Assembly: GCA_030829985.1 (NCBI GenBank)
Contig: JAURNW010000013.1
Location: 62,001 to 126,000 of the forward strand
Direction of reading: 5' to 3'
Origin: Gammaproteobacteria bacterium
Lineage (GTDB): Bacteria > Pseudomonadota > Gammaproteobacteria > Eutrophobiales > Eutrophobiaceae
DNA: 64,000 nt
A program made the translations under genes and the position numbers. Under the pieces are notes generated by a model. That model ran no database searches. It was not told the DNA's origin and was given only the letters and a program-made list of their open reading frames with translations. Of the stretch, positions 33,513 to 43,351 are shown in pieces; position 1 is the first letter of the stretch; each line of letters opens with the position of its first letter.

Positions 33513-34855
33513 ATAGATTAATTATTTTAGGTCTACTCATCTTCCTGTCCCCCGCTTTTGCTGATGAACCAAATGATTTGCAGTCACTATTAGAACAAGT
33601 GAAAAATGATCGCTCACAGGAAAAACAGGCTCTGGCAAAACGTGAATCAGTTTTTGCAAATGACCGTAATAAACAGAAAGAATTACTCGCTGAAGCATCA
33701 AAAAAACTGGAAGAAGTGGAAGCGCGCAGTGAATTTTTAAGAAAAAGTTATAACGGTAATGATATCGAGATTGCGCGGCAAAACGCCCTGTTAAGAGAAA
33801 AAATGGGCGCACTGGGTGAGCTTGATGGCATAGTCAAACAAATCGCAGGTGACCTTGATGTCATAATCGACACATCTCTGGTTTCCGCACAAAAACCGGG
33901 GCGCGATAAAATCTTAAATGTTTTATCCAGTCGTAAAGAATTACCCTCGTTACAGGAATTAGAAGAACTCTGGATACTGGCTATGGATGAGATGGTCGAA
34001 TCCGGAAAAGTGATTACATTCCCCGGCAAAATCGTTACTGCAGCTGGGAATGAAATTGAGCAAGATGTGACACGCATCGGAGTATTCAATGCCGTATCTG
34101 CAGGTCGTTTTTTGAGGAATCTCCCTGAAACAGGCAAATTGATTGAGCCTGGCCGACAACCCGGACAGCGTTATCTGGATATGGCGCAAGATCTTGAAAT
34201 GTCTGATGCAGGACTACATGCATTTCCTATCGACCCCACCCGCGGTGCAATGTTGGCACTATTAGTACAAGTGCCCGATTTGAAAAATCGTATTGAGCAG
34301 GGTGGGCTCGTGGGTTACGTAATATTATTTATTGGTCTGGTTGGAATCTTAATCTCTTTGGAGAGACTTTTCGTGTTAGTGCTAACTGGACGAAAAGTAA
34401 ACCGACAACTTAAAAATAAAAATCCTGAAAATAATCCACTCGGGCGCATCATGCAGGTCTATTTAAAGAATACGAATGTTGATACTGAAACCCTTGGGCT
34501 AAAACTGGATGAAGCGGTTCTGAAAGAAATGCCGAAAATACAACGCGGATTAAGCACACTGGCTTTACTTGCTGCTGTTTCGCCATTACTTGGCTTGCTT
34601 GGAACGGTAACAGGAATTATTGAAACATTTCAATCAATTACCCTTTATGGCACTGGTGACCCACGGGTTATGTCCGGCGGTATATCACAAGCACTTGTGA
34701 CAACGGTAATGGGTCTTTTGGTAGCTATCCCACTGCTGTTGTTTCATAGCTTATTATCTTCAAAAAGTAATACTCTGGTTCAGGTACTGGATGAAAAAAG
34801 TACTGCCTTCGTAGCCCTGCTTGCAGAGAAAAACCAGACTAATAACAATGCTTGA
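33509..34855 (+). CDS. ttpC: TtpC-like MotA/TolQ/ExbB protein with periplasmic coiled coil
   Basis: The 448-residue protein has a signal peptide (LIFLSPAFA). A coiled-coil periplasmic region (about 20-120) and a globular part follow. Membrane segments of TolQ/ExbB type lie in the C-terminal half (LVGYVILFIGLVGILISLERLFVL; LAAVSPLLGLLGTVTGIIETF). TtpC is required for the Vibrio TonB2 energy-transducing system. Genes for DUF3450, ExbB, ExbD, TonB and a TPR protein surround it in the known order. Confidence 0.85.
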   Translation: MNRLIILGLLIFLSPAFADEPNDLQSLLEQVKNDRSQEKQALAKRESVFANDRNKQKELLAEASKKLEEVEARSEFLRKSYNGNDIEIARQNALLREKMGALGELDGIVKQIAGDLDVIIDTSLVSAQKPGRDKILNVLSSRKELPSLQELEELWILAMDEMVESGKVITFPGKIVTAAGNEIEQDVTRIGVFNAVSAGRFLRNLPETGKLIEPGRQPGQRYLDMAQDLEMSDAGLHAFPIDPTRGAMLALLVQVPDLKNRIEQGGLVGYVILFIGLVGILISLERLFVLVLTGRKVNRQLKNKNPENNPLGRIMQVYLKNTNVDTETLGLKLDEAVLKEMPKIQRGLSTLALLAAVSPLLGLLGTVTGIIETFQSITLYGTGDPRVMSGGISQALVTTVMGLLVAIPLLLFHSLLSSKSNTLVQVLDEKSTAFVALLAEKNQTNNNA

Positions 34856-35363
34856 ACAAATGGACATAATGAGAGATTTCTTCTCTAAAGGAGGTCCTGT
34901 CCTTTCAGGTGTATTTATATTGTCAATATTTTTATGGCTATTAATACTTGAACGATATTATTTTCTGTATGTGGTTTACCCAAAACACCTTGAGTCAATA
35001 GTGACGCAGTGGCAAGAAAGACGCGAACAATCATCATGGTATGCACTTAAAATCAGAGATGGCCTTTTGAGTGAGGCATCTATCGCTTTAAAACGTAATC
35101 TGATACCAATACAAACATTAACAGGCATTTTACCGTTATTGGGCTTACTCGGTACAGTTACCGGCATGATTGCTATATTTGAAGTTTTAAATGTCTTCGG
35201 TAACGGCAATGCACGTGGTATGGCTGATGGTATTTCAAAAGCATTGTTACCTACAACAGCTGGACTGGTTACCTCAATTATTGGTATTTATTTTAGTGCC
35301 GATCTCAATAAACGAACTAAAACTAAAGAATTATTAGCCAAAGATTTATTAACACATAATTGA
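34848..35363 (+). CDS. exbB: ExbB-type proton channel subunit
   Basis: The product of about 170 residues has three membrane segments (about 13-33, 95-115, 130-150) and the signature LPLLGLLGTVTGMIAIFEVLNVFG and ALLPTTAGLVTSIIGIYF. I chose the ATG at 34848, which overlaps the ttpC stop by eight bases; open frame exists upstream. ExbB forms the pentamer that, with ExbD, uses the proton gradient to energise TonB. It is shorter than E. coli ExbB, as is usual for the ExbB2 type. Confidence 0.87.
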   Translation: MLEQMDIMRDFFSKGGPVLSGVFILSIFLWLLILERYYFLYVVYPKHLESIVTQWQERREQSSWYALKIRDGLLSEASIALKRNLIPIQTLTGILPLLGLLGTVTGMIAIFEVLNVFGNGNARGMADGISKALLPTTAGLVTSIIGIYFSADLNKRTKTKELLAKDLLTHN

Positions 35364-35365
35364 TT

Positions 35366-35770
35366 ATGAGACGCACACATACTAAACAAGAAACTGCAGC
35401 AGAGAGCGTTAACCTGACCCCTCTGATCGATATGGTATTTATACTATTGATATTCTTTCTGGTTACGGCATCGTTCACTAAGGAATCAGGCATAGATGTT
35501 GACCGACCCACTGCACAAACGGCCAACCGGGAAGAACATGGCAGCATGATCATTGGTGTCAGCAAGAAAGGCGATATATGGATAGATAATCAAAAAATAG
35601 ACTTACGTGCTGTTCGAGCACACGTAGAGCATTTACACGCACAAAATCCGGAAGGAACTGTCATTATACTCGCTGATAAAAATGCCCGGACGGGTACTAC
35701 CGTTGAAGTACTTGATCAAGTTCGTCTCGCCGGCGTATCTAATGTGTCTATCGCTGCTTCAAATGAATAA
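35366..35770 (+). CDS. exbD: ExbD-type proton channel subunit
   Basis: The protein has about 134 residues. It has one N-terminal membrane helix preceded by the ExbD signature VNLTPLIDMVFILLIFFLV, which includes the proton-carrying Asp. The periplasmic ExbD domain ends with VIILADKNARTGTTVEVLDQVRLAGVSNVSIA. I chose the ATG at 35366; a TTG six bases before would give two extra residues. It follows exbB by two bases. Confidence 0.9.
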   Translation: MRRTHTKQETAAESVNLTPLIDMVFILLIFFLVTASFTKESGIDVDRPTAQTANREEHGSMIIGVSKKGDIWIDNQKIDLRAVRAHVEHLHAQNPEGTVIILADKNARTGTTVEVLDQVRLAGVSNVSIAASNE

Positions 35771-35794
35771 TATAAATTTCGCATTGCGTAAATT

Positions 35795-36475
35795 ATGTCA
35801 TCCCAAAAACAGAATATTCTGAATGTAATAAAGCTTCCCTCTTTAATGCTAATCGCAATAGTTTTAAATATAGCGATATTCATTCTTATTCAACAGTTAG
35901 TCAGTAAAGAACACTCGCTCAAATCAGCTTTAACTAATATCAATTTAGTTGAATTTATTCGCCTGGATAAAAAACCTGAACCACCAAAACCCGAAAAAGA
36001 GATTGAGGAAATTCAGCCACCACCGCCTGAAAAAGAGCCTCCACCACCTGAAATACTTGAACCTGATATAAAAAATCTACAACCATCGAAGATGGACCTG
36101 TCTTTGCCCAACATTAACCTGCCTTCATCCCTATCAGGAAAACCCTACCTTGGTGCTTCGATGAAAAGTATGGGGCTTGGAAAATCAGGAAACCCCAAGT
36201 TTGACAGTAATGTGGTTCCAACTTTAAGAGTACCTCCGGTGTATCCGATGCGCGCACTACGCAGCGGCATTGAAGGCGTTGTCACAGTTGAATTTACGAT
36301 AGCCATTGATGGTTCTGTAAAAGATACTGTTATTGTGAAATCCACACCTTCTGAAATATTTGACAGTGCTGTATTAAAGGCCATATCAAAGTGGAAATAT
36401 GCCCCTGATATTATAGATGGAAAACCGGTCGAAAAACGTGCGCGACAAGATGTGAAGTTTAAATTAAAACGATGA
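35795..36475 (+). CDS. tonB: TonB2-type energy transducer
   Basis: The 226-residue protein has an N-terminal membrane anchor (about 15-35). A Pro-Glu-Lys-rich spanning region follows (PEPPKPEKEIEEIQPPPPEK). The TonB C-terminal domain starts with VPPVYPMRALRSGIEGVVTVEF and includes KAISKWKYAPDIIDGKPVEKRARQ. It passes energy from ExbBD to TonB-dependent outer-membrane receptors. No receptor gene is in the window, so the substrate is not known. It overlaps the TPR gene by four bases. Confidence 0.9.
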   Translation: MSSQKQNILNVIKLPSLMLIAIVLNIAIFILIQQLVSKEHSLKSALTNINLVEFIRLDKKPEPPKPEKEIEEIQPPPPEKEPPPPEILEPDIKNLQPSKMDLSLPNINLPSSLSGKPYLGASMKSMGLGKSGNPKFDSNVVPTLRVPPVYPMRALRSGIEGVVTVEFTIAIDGSVKDTVIVKSTPSEIFDSAVLKAISKWKYAPDIIDGKPVEKRARQDVKFKLKR

Positions 36476-37707
36476 TTATCCTTATTAAAAAATTACTCTA
36501 CAAACTCACGCTCATTTCTTTATGCGTCTTTTATTCTGTTACGTGGTTATCGGCAGAAGAACAAAAATACTTATTAGATCAAAAAACACATACAGTCTTA
36601 TCTGAATGTCATCAATATATTGAAGACGGTAAAAATGCAGATGCCATTAAAAAGTTAAAGCAATTACTCGTTTCAGATAAAATAAAAGATTATGATGCGG
36701 CTGTTGTTTATCAAACGTTGGGCTTTGCTGAGTATAATATAGGTAATTTCACTATCTCCGCAGATAATTTTATCAAGGCATTATCATTCAAAGCATTGCC
36801 GAAAGATGTGACGCATCAATTAAATTACTCTACTTCTGAAATCTTGCTTCAAATAGACAAACCTAAAGAAGCTTTGCAATATCTATCCAAATGGTTTACC
36901 GATGAAGCTACACCTAACGCCGAAGCACATATATTAGCTGCTACAATAAACTACAAAATCAAAAACTATAAAGAGATGGTTGCTCATGCGGAGAAAGCGC
37001 TGTCCCTTTCTGATGACCCACCTCTGAATTGGTATGAGCTGTTATTAACTGGTTATTACGAAGCAAAGTCGTATAAGAAAGCAGCGTCACTGGTTGAAAA
37101 AATAATCAGCAAAGATCCACAAAAAACCAATTACTGGTTGCATCTGGCAGAGATATATCAGCGAATGAAACAAGACAAGAAAGCATTAGCTATTTATGAA
37201 CTTGCCTACACAAAAAAAATATTGAAACCAGATGACGTCCTTAGATTGATTAATAATTACCTTTACCTGGACATGCCCTACAAGGCGGCTGTTATTCTTG
37301 AGAAAGAAATTAACAATGGAGATATACAACCTGATAAAAAAATGCTGACTTTATTAGCAGATAGCTGGCTGCTTGCACATGAAAATGAAAGAGTAAAAAC
37401 AGTCTATAAGGAAATTCTTAAAAAATTCAATGACGATAGTACGCGCCTTCGTTTAGGACAACTCTATATTCAAACGAAAGAATGGGATAAAACTATTGAA
37501 GTTCTGGATGTGAAATTCAATACTGACGATAATACATTTATATCTAAAGCAAAGCTCTTACTTGGAATCGCACAATTTCATGCCAAAGAATTACTCAAAG
37601 CTACTCAAGCATTCACTCACGCATTATCGGATCAATCGACGAAAGAACAGGCTAATTGGTGGCTCAACCACATAAAGAACATGCCAACAGATACGCAAGA
37701 CAGTTAA
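36472..37707 (+). CDS. TPR protein of the TonB2-type operon
   Basis: The 411-residue protein has a signal peptide (ending about VTWLSA). Tandem tetratricopeptide repeats cover most of the rest, for example AVVYQTLGFAEYNIGNFTISADNF, PLNWYELLLTGYYEAKSYKKAASLVEK and TNYWLHLAEIYQRMKQDKKALAIYELA as separate units. It closes the TonB2-type operon, in the place of the VC1543-like gene of Vibrio. The role is unknown; it is probably a periplasmic scaffold for the complex. Confidence 0.82.
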   Translation: MIILIKKLLYKLTLISLCVFYSVTWLSAEEQKYLLDQKTHTVLSECHQYIEDGKNADAIKKLKQLLVSDKIKDYDAAVVYQTLGFAEYNIGNFTISADNFIKALSFKALPKDVTHQLNYSTSEILLQIDKPKEALQYLSKWFTDEATPNAEAHILAATINYKIKNYKEMVAHAEKALSLSDDPPLNWYELLLTGYYEAKSYKKAASLVEKIISKDPQKTNYWLHLAEIYQRMKQDKKALAIYELAYTKKILKPDDVLRLINNYLYLDMPYKAAVILEKEINNGDIQPDKKMLTLLADSWLLAHENERVKTVYKEILKKFNDDSTRLRLGQLYIQTKEWDKTIEVLDVKFNTDDNTFISKAKLLLGIAQFHAKELLKATQAFTHALSDQSTKEQANWWLNHIKNMPTDTQDS

Positions 37708-37716
37708 TTAATAGTT

Positions 37717-38967
37717 TTATTGAAATGCTTCTAATAATTTTATTAATCCACGAGCGGTTTGTAATCGTTTATCAGGTGTTTTCGCTAAAAGGGAATCAAT
37801 AATATCCTGATACTGGCTTAGTTTACTCGGTAAACGGGGTATTGGTGCATGAATGTGCTGATAGATTAAGGAAGCTGCTGTTGCTGCTCGATAAGGTTTA
37901 TCTCCGGTAAGTAGCTCGTACAAAATGACACCTAGACTATACAAATCAGAGCGGGCATCAACCTCATCCCCACTTCCTTGCTCAGGACTCATATAGTGTG
38001 GAGTACCTAAAATCTGTCCTATTGTCGTAATGTCACTAACTTCATCTATTTTCTTCGATATACCAAAATCTGCCAATGCAAGGCTATCATCGCCTCGAAA
38101 CATTATATTGGCCGGTTTCAGGTCTCTATGCACTACATTGATGGCATGTATCTGTTCTAGTCCATAAGCAATATGGGTGGCATAGATAATAGCAATCTCA
38201 TGGTTTAATCCTAACTCTGCACGTTGTTTTAAGTCTCCTCGTGAAAAAAACTCCATTGCGATATAACCATATTCTTCAGTAATACCGTGCTCATATATCT
38301 TGACGACAAAAGGTGAGTCTAGCGTAGCAATTAAATTCGCTTCCTGAATAAATCGTTGAACTAATTTTTCTTGTCTAACCCGAGTCAGATCCAGCACTTT
38401 AAGAACAACAGTCTTTTTATCGACAATCCTTTCGGCGAGGTATACTTTCGACATAGCGCCTTCACCAATCATACGTACAAATTTATAACCAATTTCCAGT
38501 CCAGTATCGGGGACTACATCTTGTTTATGTACCTTTCTGATTATCTGAGTCGCATTATGTAATTCATTTTCCTGATCAGTATCAGTTTTCCTTGAAAACT
38601 CAGTCGCGTCATGAACCATCTCTGCGAGACGTTTTGGCTTTATATCAACCTTATTTATGTAATCTGCCGCACCAAGTTTAATTGACTTAACGGCTATATA
38701 CTCATCACCTTCAGCAGTTAACACAATAGTTGGCGGAAAACCGGGTTTATTCCTGAATTCTTTTAACCACTTTAATCCGTCTTCATGAGGTCCCAACTTA
38801 TAATCAAGAAATAGAATGTCATAAGGAGTCCAATCATAGTTATCAGGCGGTTTTCCCAAAGCATCAAAATCATATTCTACAATTTCGATATCCTTGAGTT
38901 CTTTATTCAAATAGACCTTGAGTAAAGCCCTGAAGTCAGCAGAGTCATCGATTACTAATATTTTCAT
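37717..38967 (-). CDS. Receiver domain fused to Ser/Thr protein kinase
   Basis: The 416-residue protein starts with a CheY-like receiver (acidic Asp7-Asp8, phospho-acceptor Asp55 in LFLDYKLG, Lys106). A linker of about 30 residues follows. A complete Hanks-type kinase covers about 158-416: GEGAMSKVYL glycine loop, Lys190, HRDLKPAN at 280-287, DFG at 300-302, GTPHYMSPEQ. There is no membrane segment. Thus a His-Asp phosphorelay could control Ser/Thr phosphorylation in the cytoplasm. It is convergent with the TonB2 operon. Targets are unknown; the FHA protein at 55113-56600 is a candidate reader. Confidence 0.88.
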   Translation of the reverse strand: MKILVIDDSADFRALLKVYLNKELKDIEIVEYDFDALGKPPDNYDWTPYDILFLDYKLGPHEDGLKWLKEFRNKPGFPPTIVLTAEGDEYIAVKSIKLGAADYINKVDIKPKRLAEMVHDATEFSRKTDTDQENELHNATQIIRKVHKQDVVPDTGLEIGYKFVRMIGEGAMSKVYLAERIVDKKTVVLKVLDLTRVRQEKLVQRFIQEANLIATLDSPFVVKIYEHGITEEYGYIAMEFFSRGDLKQRAELGLNHEIAIIYATHIAYGLEQIHAINVVHRDLKPANIMFRGDDSLALADFGISKKIDEVSDITTIGQILGTPHYMSPEQGSGDEVDARSDLYSLGVILYELLTGDKPYRAATAASLIYQHIHAPIPRLPSKLSQYQDIIDSLLAKTPDKRLQTARGLIKLLEAFQ

Positions 38968-39172
38968 AGTTTGGATACTACTTAAATTTGTTATGCGGCA
39001 CAGATAATAATTGGACTAAGGCTAAATATTAAGTCTAGTAAATTTTAATACTAATTTCAATAATTTATATTATTAAAATAATGTAAAGCTTTAATTAAAG
39101 AGTTGAATTTAATAGAAACTAATACCCGATATTACAGAAAAGGGTCTGGTGTTTGCGAGATACAGTGCAGGT

Positions 39173-42100
39173 TTATTCAGAAAATTTGCCGAATTTATGC
39201 ATTATTGCCGGCATAACAAGCAAATTTAAAATAGTCGATGAAGCTAAACCACCAATAATTATTGCGGCCATAGGTCCCATTATTTCACGTCCCGGGTTAT
39301 CGCTATTTATAGCTATCGGCAACATTGCTAATGCTGTGACTAAGGCCGTCATCAATATAGAGGGCAATCTCTCTTGTGCGCCTTTAATAGCAACATCGAG
39401 ATTCCACAATAACCCTTCTTCTTTAACAAGATATTGATAATGAGAGACAAGCATAATTGAATTCCGGATTGTAATACCAAAGAGGGTAACAAACCCCACC
39501 AATGACCCAACGGAAAGACTCCCCCCTGTCACTAATACAGCAATAACACCACCAACTAGTGCAAACGGTAAATTAATTAACATTAACAAAACATTCCTCA
39601 GGCTACCTATAGCGATATAAACCAACATCATAACTACCGCTAACACCATACTTGAGAGTATGATTAATTCTTCTTTTGCCTTGGCTTGTTCAATCGCAGC
39701 GCCGGTAAACTCGGGATAGAGTTCAGCATTGAATTTCACACGCTCAAATATAGTATCTTCAAGTTCTTGCATAAAGCTGACTATGTCACGATCGTTGACA
39801 TGACTAGTGATGCTTTGTAACCGTTGCCCATCCTGGTGCAGGATATTATATCGACCACTTTGTTGTCGTATATCTGCAAACTCTTCCAAAGGTAATAATA
39901 ACCCTCCAGCGGTCTTGATTAGTAATTTCCGAACATCGTCAGGTGTCTGTCGTTCATTTTCTGGTAGAGTGACAACAACATCATAGATACGATTGTTGTC
40001 CTGATATTTAGCAACTGGCAGACCTTCAAATGCAGTTTTTATACTGCTCACAACAGCAACTGGGCTAAGACCATGCTCTTTGAGTTTTTCCAGTTTTAAT
40101 GCGATTTGTAATGAAGGTGTTGCTGAAGAGGATTGCACCTGAACGCCACTGGCTCCTTTAACGGCTTTCATAACAGCTGCAACCTCGGTTGCCTTTCTGT
40201 CAAGTTCATTCAGATCATTACCATAGATATTAACGACTATCGGAGTCGTATAACCGGAGATGGTTTCATGTATACGTTCTGATAAAAAGTTATGTGCCTC
40301 ATAACGTAAACCCGGATAATCGTCTAGAGTAGTTCGTAAAGCATCTAATACGCCCTGTTGTTCCGCGCCACTTAAGGCATTATCGAGATCAACTTCAAAC
40401 TCACTATAATGACTGCCGAAGGTATCTGCACCACGCTCCGCCCTACCCGCCCATTGCGATACAGAGATTACACCTGGAATCTTGAGGAATGATTTAGTCA
40501 ATTGATTACCGACACGAATGGATTCTTTTAATGACGTCCCGGCAATACTTGAGGTATGAACAATGTAGTGTCCCTCTCTAAGATTAGGGATAAATTGACC
40601 GCCCACACCTGGTAACACAGAAATACCGGCCAAACAAAATAATACTGTTGAAATAATTACCAGATAAGGTGAACGTGAAATCAATGTTAATGATTTTGCA
40701 TAATAAGGTTGCAACATATTAATCAGTGGCGGCTCAATATTCCTTAACTTGTCCTTTGCCAAAAGCATATAACATAATGCTGGTGTCACCGTTAATGCTA
40801 CAAGTAATGACATCATGATTGACAATATGTAGGCCATACCAAGCGGGGCAAACAAGCGACCGGTAATACCGCTAAGATGTAACAAAGGCACAAAGACTAA
40901 AGCCACAATAAAACTGGCATAAACAACAGAACCACGTACTTCCATAGACGCGTTATACACCACGTCCTTCATCGGCAAAGGATTTTCCAAAAGCTTGTTC
41001 TGTCTTAATCTTCGAAATATATTTTCAGTATCAATAATAGCGTCATCGACTACTTCACCCAGAGCAATAGCCAAACCACCAATAACCATAATATTCAAAT
41101 TAACGCCAAGTTCTAATAAAACCAGTATCGCTGTTAATAATGACAGGGGAATTGCCATAACAGAGATAAATGCCGTTCTAAAATTGAACAAGAAAACAAC
41201 CAGTACTGCTACAACAAATAAACCGCCGATTAATAGATGGCCGGTAATACTACTAACAGAACGCTCTATATAGTTTGCAGGACGAAACAAGGTCGGATGT
41301 AGTTTGATATCATTATCAGCAAAGATTTTATCCAGGCCTTGTATCGCTTTTTCGACTGCATTCGACACATTTAACGTATTTGCACCGTATTGCCCTATGA
41401 CCATGAGGACAATACCCGCTTCCCCTTTGATTGAACCAGCACCAAAGGCCGGTTCAGCACCATAATCAATATTGGCAACGTCTCCAAGAGTGACACTAAC
41501 GCCTTCTTCATGCTTAACAATAACTTTCTCTAATTCATTTTTTTGTTCTGGCAAACCAGCCAGACTTAAACTCAAACGTTGATTATTATTCTCAATATAT
41601 CCGGAGCCATATATACCAGTGGCTTGCTTTGCTGCATCGGCAACCTCATTGATACCTATTCCATATTGTTTGAGTTTGTCTTCATTAATTTGAATTTGTA
41701 ATTGCTTTACATCACCACCAAAAACATTGACATCAGCTACGCCCGGCACACTTAAAATCGTGGGCACAAGATTCCAGTCAACCATACTGCGTAATGTCAT
41801 CAAATCCTTGCCGGGAGAAGTTACCCCGATGGTAAGTATAGTTGCTGATGAGGATGCCATTGGTACTGGCACAGCAGGTCCAACGCCTTCAGGCAATAAA
41901 TTAGTTAAGCCGGCTAGCCGTTCAGATACAAGCTGTCGATTACGATAGATATCTGTGTCTTCGTCAAAATAAATGTTTACTATCGATAAGCCCTGTATCG
42001 ATTCTGAACGTACATGATCTATGCCAATTAAACCTGACAATGCAGTTTCTATTGGTCGAGTAACCAGTATTTCAACTTGCTCTGTGGAGTAACCAGGCGC

Positions 42101-42256
42101 TTCTGTTTGTACAACAATCAGGTTAGGTGAAAATTCAGGAAAGATATCCAGGCCGGCACGAGATAATTGATAAACACTATAAAACATTAATAGCGCCGCA
42201 ATAGCGATAACAACACCACGATAATGTATAGAAAATCTGACTAAGGTTGAGAGCAT
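39173..42256 (-). CDS. RND efflux pump, HME (CzcA/CusA)-like
   Basis: The 1027-residue protein has the RND layout of two halves, each with a large periplasmic loop. There are about 12 membrane segments. The helix motif ALGEVVDDAIIDTENIFRRLR is typical of heavy-metal type (CzcA/CusA) pumps. The start MLSTLVRFSIHYRGVVI is normal. The Met-rich relay of CusA is not evident to me, so the substrate is open. It is the last gene of a three-gene tripartite system (outer membrane factor, fusion protein, pump) on the minus strand. Confidence 0.86.
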   Translation of the reverse strand: MLSTLVRFSIHYRGVVIAIAALLMFYSVYQLSRAGLDIFPEFSPNLIVVQTEAPGYSTEQVEILVTRPIETALSGLIGIDHVRSESIQGLSIVNIYFDEDTDIYRNRQLVSERLAGLTNLLPEGVGPAVPVPMASSSATILTIGVTSPGKDLMTLRSMVDWNLVPTILSVPGVADVNVFGGDVKQLQIQINEDKLKQYGIGINEVADAAKQATGIYGSGYIENNNQRLSLSLAGLPEQKNELEKVIVKHEEGVSVTLGDVANIDYGAEPAFGAGSIKGEAGIVLMVIGQYGANTLNVSNAVEKAIQGLDKIFADNDIKLHPTLFRPANYIERSVSSITGHLLIGGLFVVAVLVVFLFNFRTAFISVMAIPLSLLTAILVLLELGVNLNIMVIGGLAIALGEVVDDAIIDTENIFRRLRQNKLLENPLPMKDVVYNASMEVRGSVVYASFIVALVFVPLLHLSGITGRLFAPLGMAYILSIMMSLLVALTVTPALCYMLLAKDKLRNIEPPLINMLQPYYAKSLTLISRSPYLVIISTVLFCLAGISVLPGVGGQFIPNLREGHYIVHTSSIAGTSLKESIRVGNQLTKSFLKIPGVISVSQWAGRAERGADTFGSHYSEFEVDLDNALSGAEQQGVLDALRTTLDDYPGLRYEAHNFLSERIHETISGYTTPIVVNIYGNDLNELDRKATEVAAVMKAVKGASGVQVQSSSATPSLQIALKLEKLKEHGLSPVAVVSSIKTAFEGLPVAKYQDNNRIYDVVVTLPENERQTPDDVRKLLIKTAGGLLLPLEEFADIRQQSGRYNILHQDGQRLQSITSHVNDRDIVSFMQELEDTIFERVKFNAELYPEFTGAAIEQAKAKEELIILSSMVLAVVMMLVYIAIGSLRNVLLMLINLPFALVGGVIAVLVTGGSLSVGSLVGFVTLFGITIRNSIMLVSHYQYLVKEEGLLWNLDVAIKGAQERLPSILMTALVTALAMLPIAINSDNPGREIMGPMAAIIIGGLASSTILNLLVMPAIMHKFGKFSE

Positions 42257-42274
42257 GAGTGAGGTTAGAGTAAA

Positions 42275-43351
42275 TTAATCATCATTTTCATCAGGGATGG
42301 CCCATTTAAACTCTTCTGATAATAGTGTTTGACTACCCTTTGTTACCAGTAATTCATCATCGGCAAGTAATTTATCTTCCAATAACCAACCATTATCCAT
42401 TCTTCTAGCAGTGCCTAGCGGTTTGCGAATAAACAGGTCTTCGCCACGTTTCACATAGACCCACGGTTCATTGGCATACCAGATAGTGGCATTATCTGTC
42501 ACGAAGTAACCTTCTATATCAGTGTCAGCTTCCTCTATCCACGCAAATAAACGCATGCCTGCCCTGACTTTTTCTGATTTCAATAGATAGAAAAAGCTTT
42601 CACCATATAATGAATTATTAATCCGGTTTGCACGATCCAGATAAGTAGCTACTCGTGCTGTTTCCCTCTGATTTAGATTATTTACAAAAACGTTTTGTTG
42701 TTCAAAATCCATCACCTTGTTTTTGGGTAACGACAATAATATGAGGCTTATTTGATATGAGGCTAAAAGATCAAATTCGCTCTGCTTTTCTTTATTCAGT
42801 ATAAAACTGGCTAATTGCTCTCCCCATGAAGACTTGATGCTATAAACAAAACTATGAACACGGGTATTGTAGGCATTTAATTCGGCAATCTTCTGATCAC
42901 GGTCAGCAAGATTTTTTTCCAATTCGCGTGTGGAAAGACTTTTTGCCTTATGCAATGCATTTGCACGCTCAAGGATTTTATTTTGATTCTGCAAACTACT
43001 TTGAACAATATTCCGATCGGCAATAAGACCATCATATTCTGTTTTAAGTGAAACCAGTTCTGATACATCAATAACCTCGGCATAGGCCATAAATTGCGGA
43101 CTAATTGAGATTACTTTTATTTCTTCAAACTCCAGACCTGATACCAAAATAACTTCTTCATCGAGTTGAATTGCCTTATAACCATCAATAATTGATATTC
43201 TTTCTTGTTCCGATTGCTCATCGTCTTCATCTGATTGCTGATTATTTATCAGTTCATTGATTACATTTTCATCTGTAATCTGTACAGTCAAAAAAAGTAT
43301 CAAACTAATTACCAGTAAAACCAGAAAGGATTTAATTAACCAATTCATCAT
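42275..43351 (-). CDS. Periplasmic adaptor (membrane fusion) protein of the RND system
   Basis: The 358-residue protein has one N-terminal membrane anchor (WLIKSFLVLLVISLILFLTV). An acidic linker follows (about 35-52). A coiled-coil hairpin at about 105-160 (LVSLKTEYDGLIADRNIVQ, LHKAKSLSTRELEKNLADRDQ) and a beta-barrel part follow. The family assignment rests on this shape and on the position between the outer-membrane factor and the pump. It overlaps the upstream gene by 20 bases. The sequence is divergent from typical CzcB proteins. Confidence 0.75.
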   Translation of the reverse strand: MMNWLIKSFLVLLVISLILFLTVQITDENVINELINNQQSDEDDEQSEQERISIIDGYKAIQLDEEVILVSGLEFEEIKVISISPQFMAYAEVIDVSELVSLKTEYDGLIADRNIVQSSLQNQNKILERANALHKAKSLSTRELEKNLADRDQKIAELNAYNTRVHSFVYSIKSSWGEQLASFILNKEKQSEFDLLASYQISLILLSLPKNKVMDFEQQNVFVNNLNQRETARVATYLDRANRINNSLYGESFFYLLKSEKVRAGMRLFAWIEEADTDIEGYFVTDNATIWYANEPWVYVKRGEDLFIRKPLGTARRMDNGWLLEDKLLADDELLVTKGSQTLLSEEFKWAIPDENDD

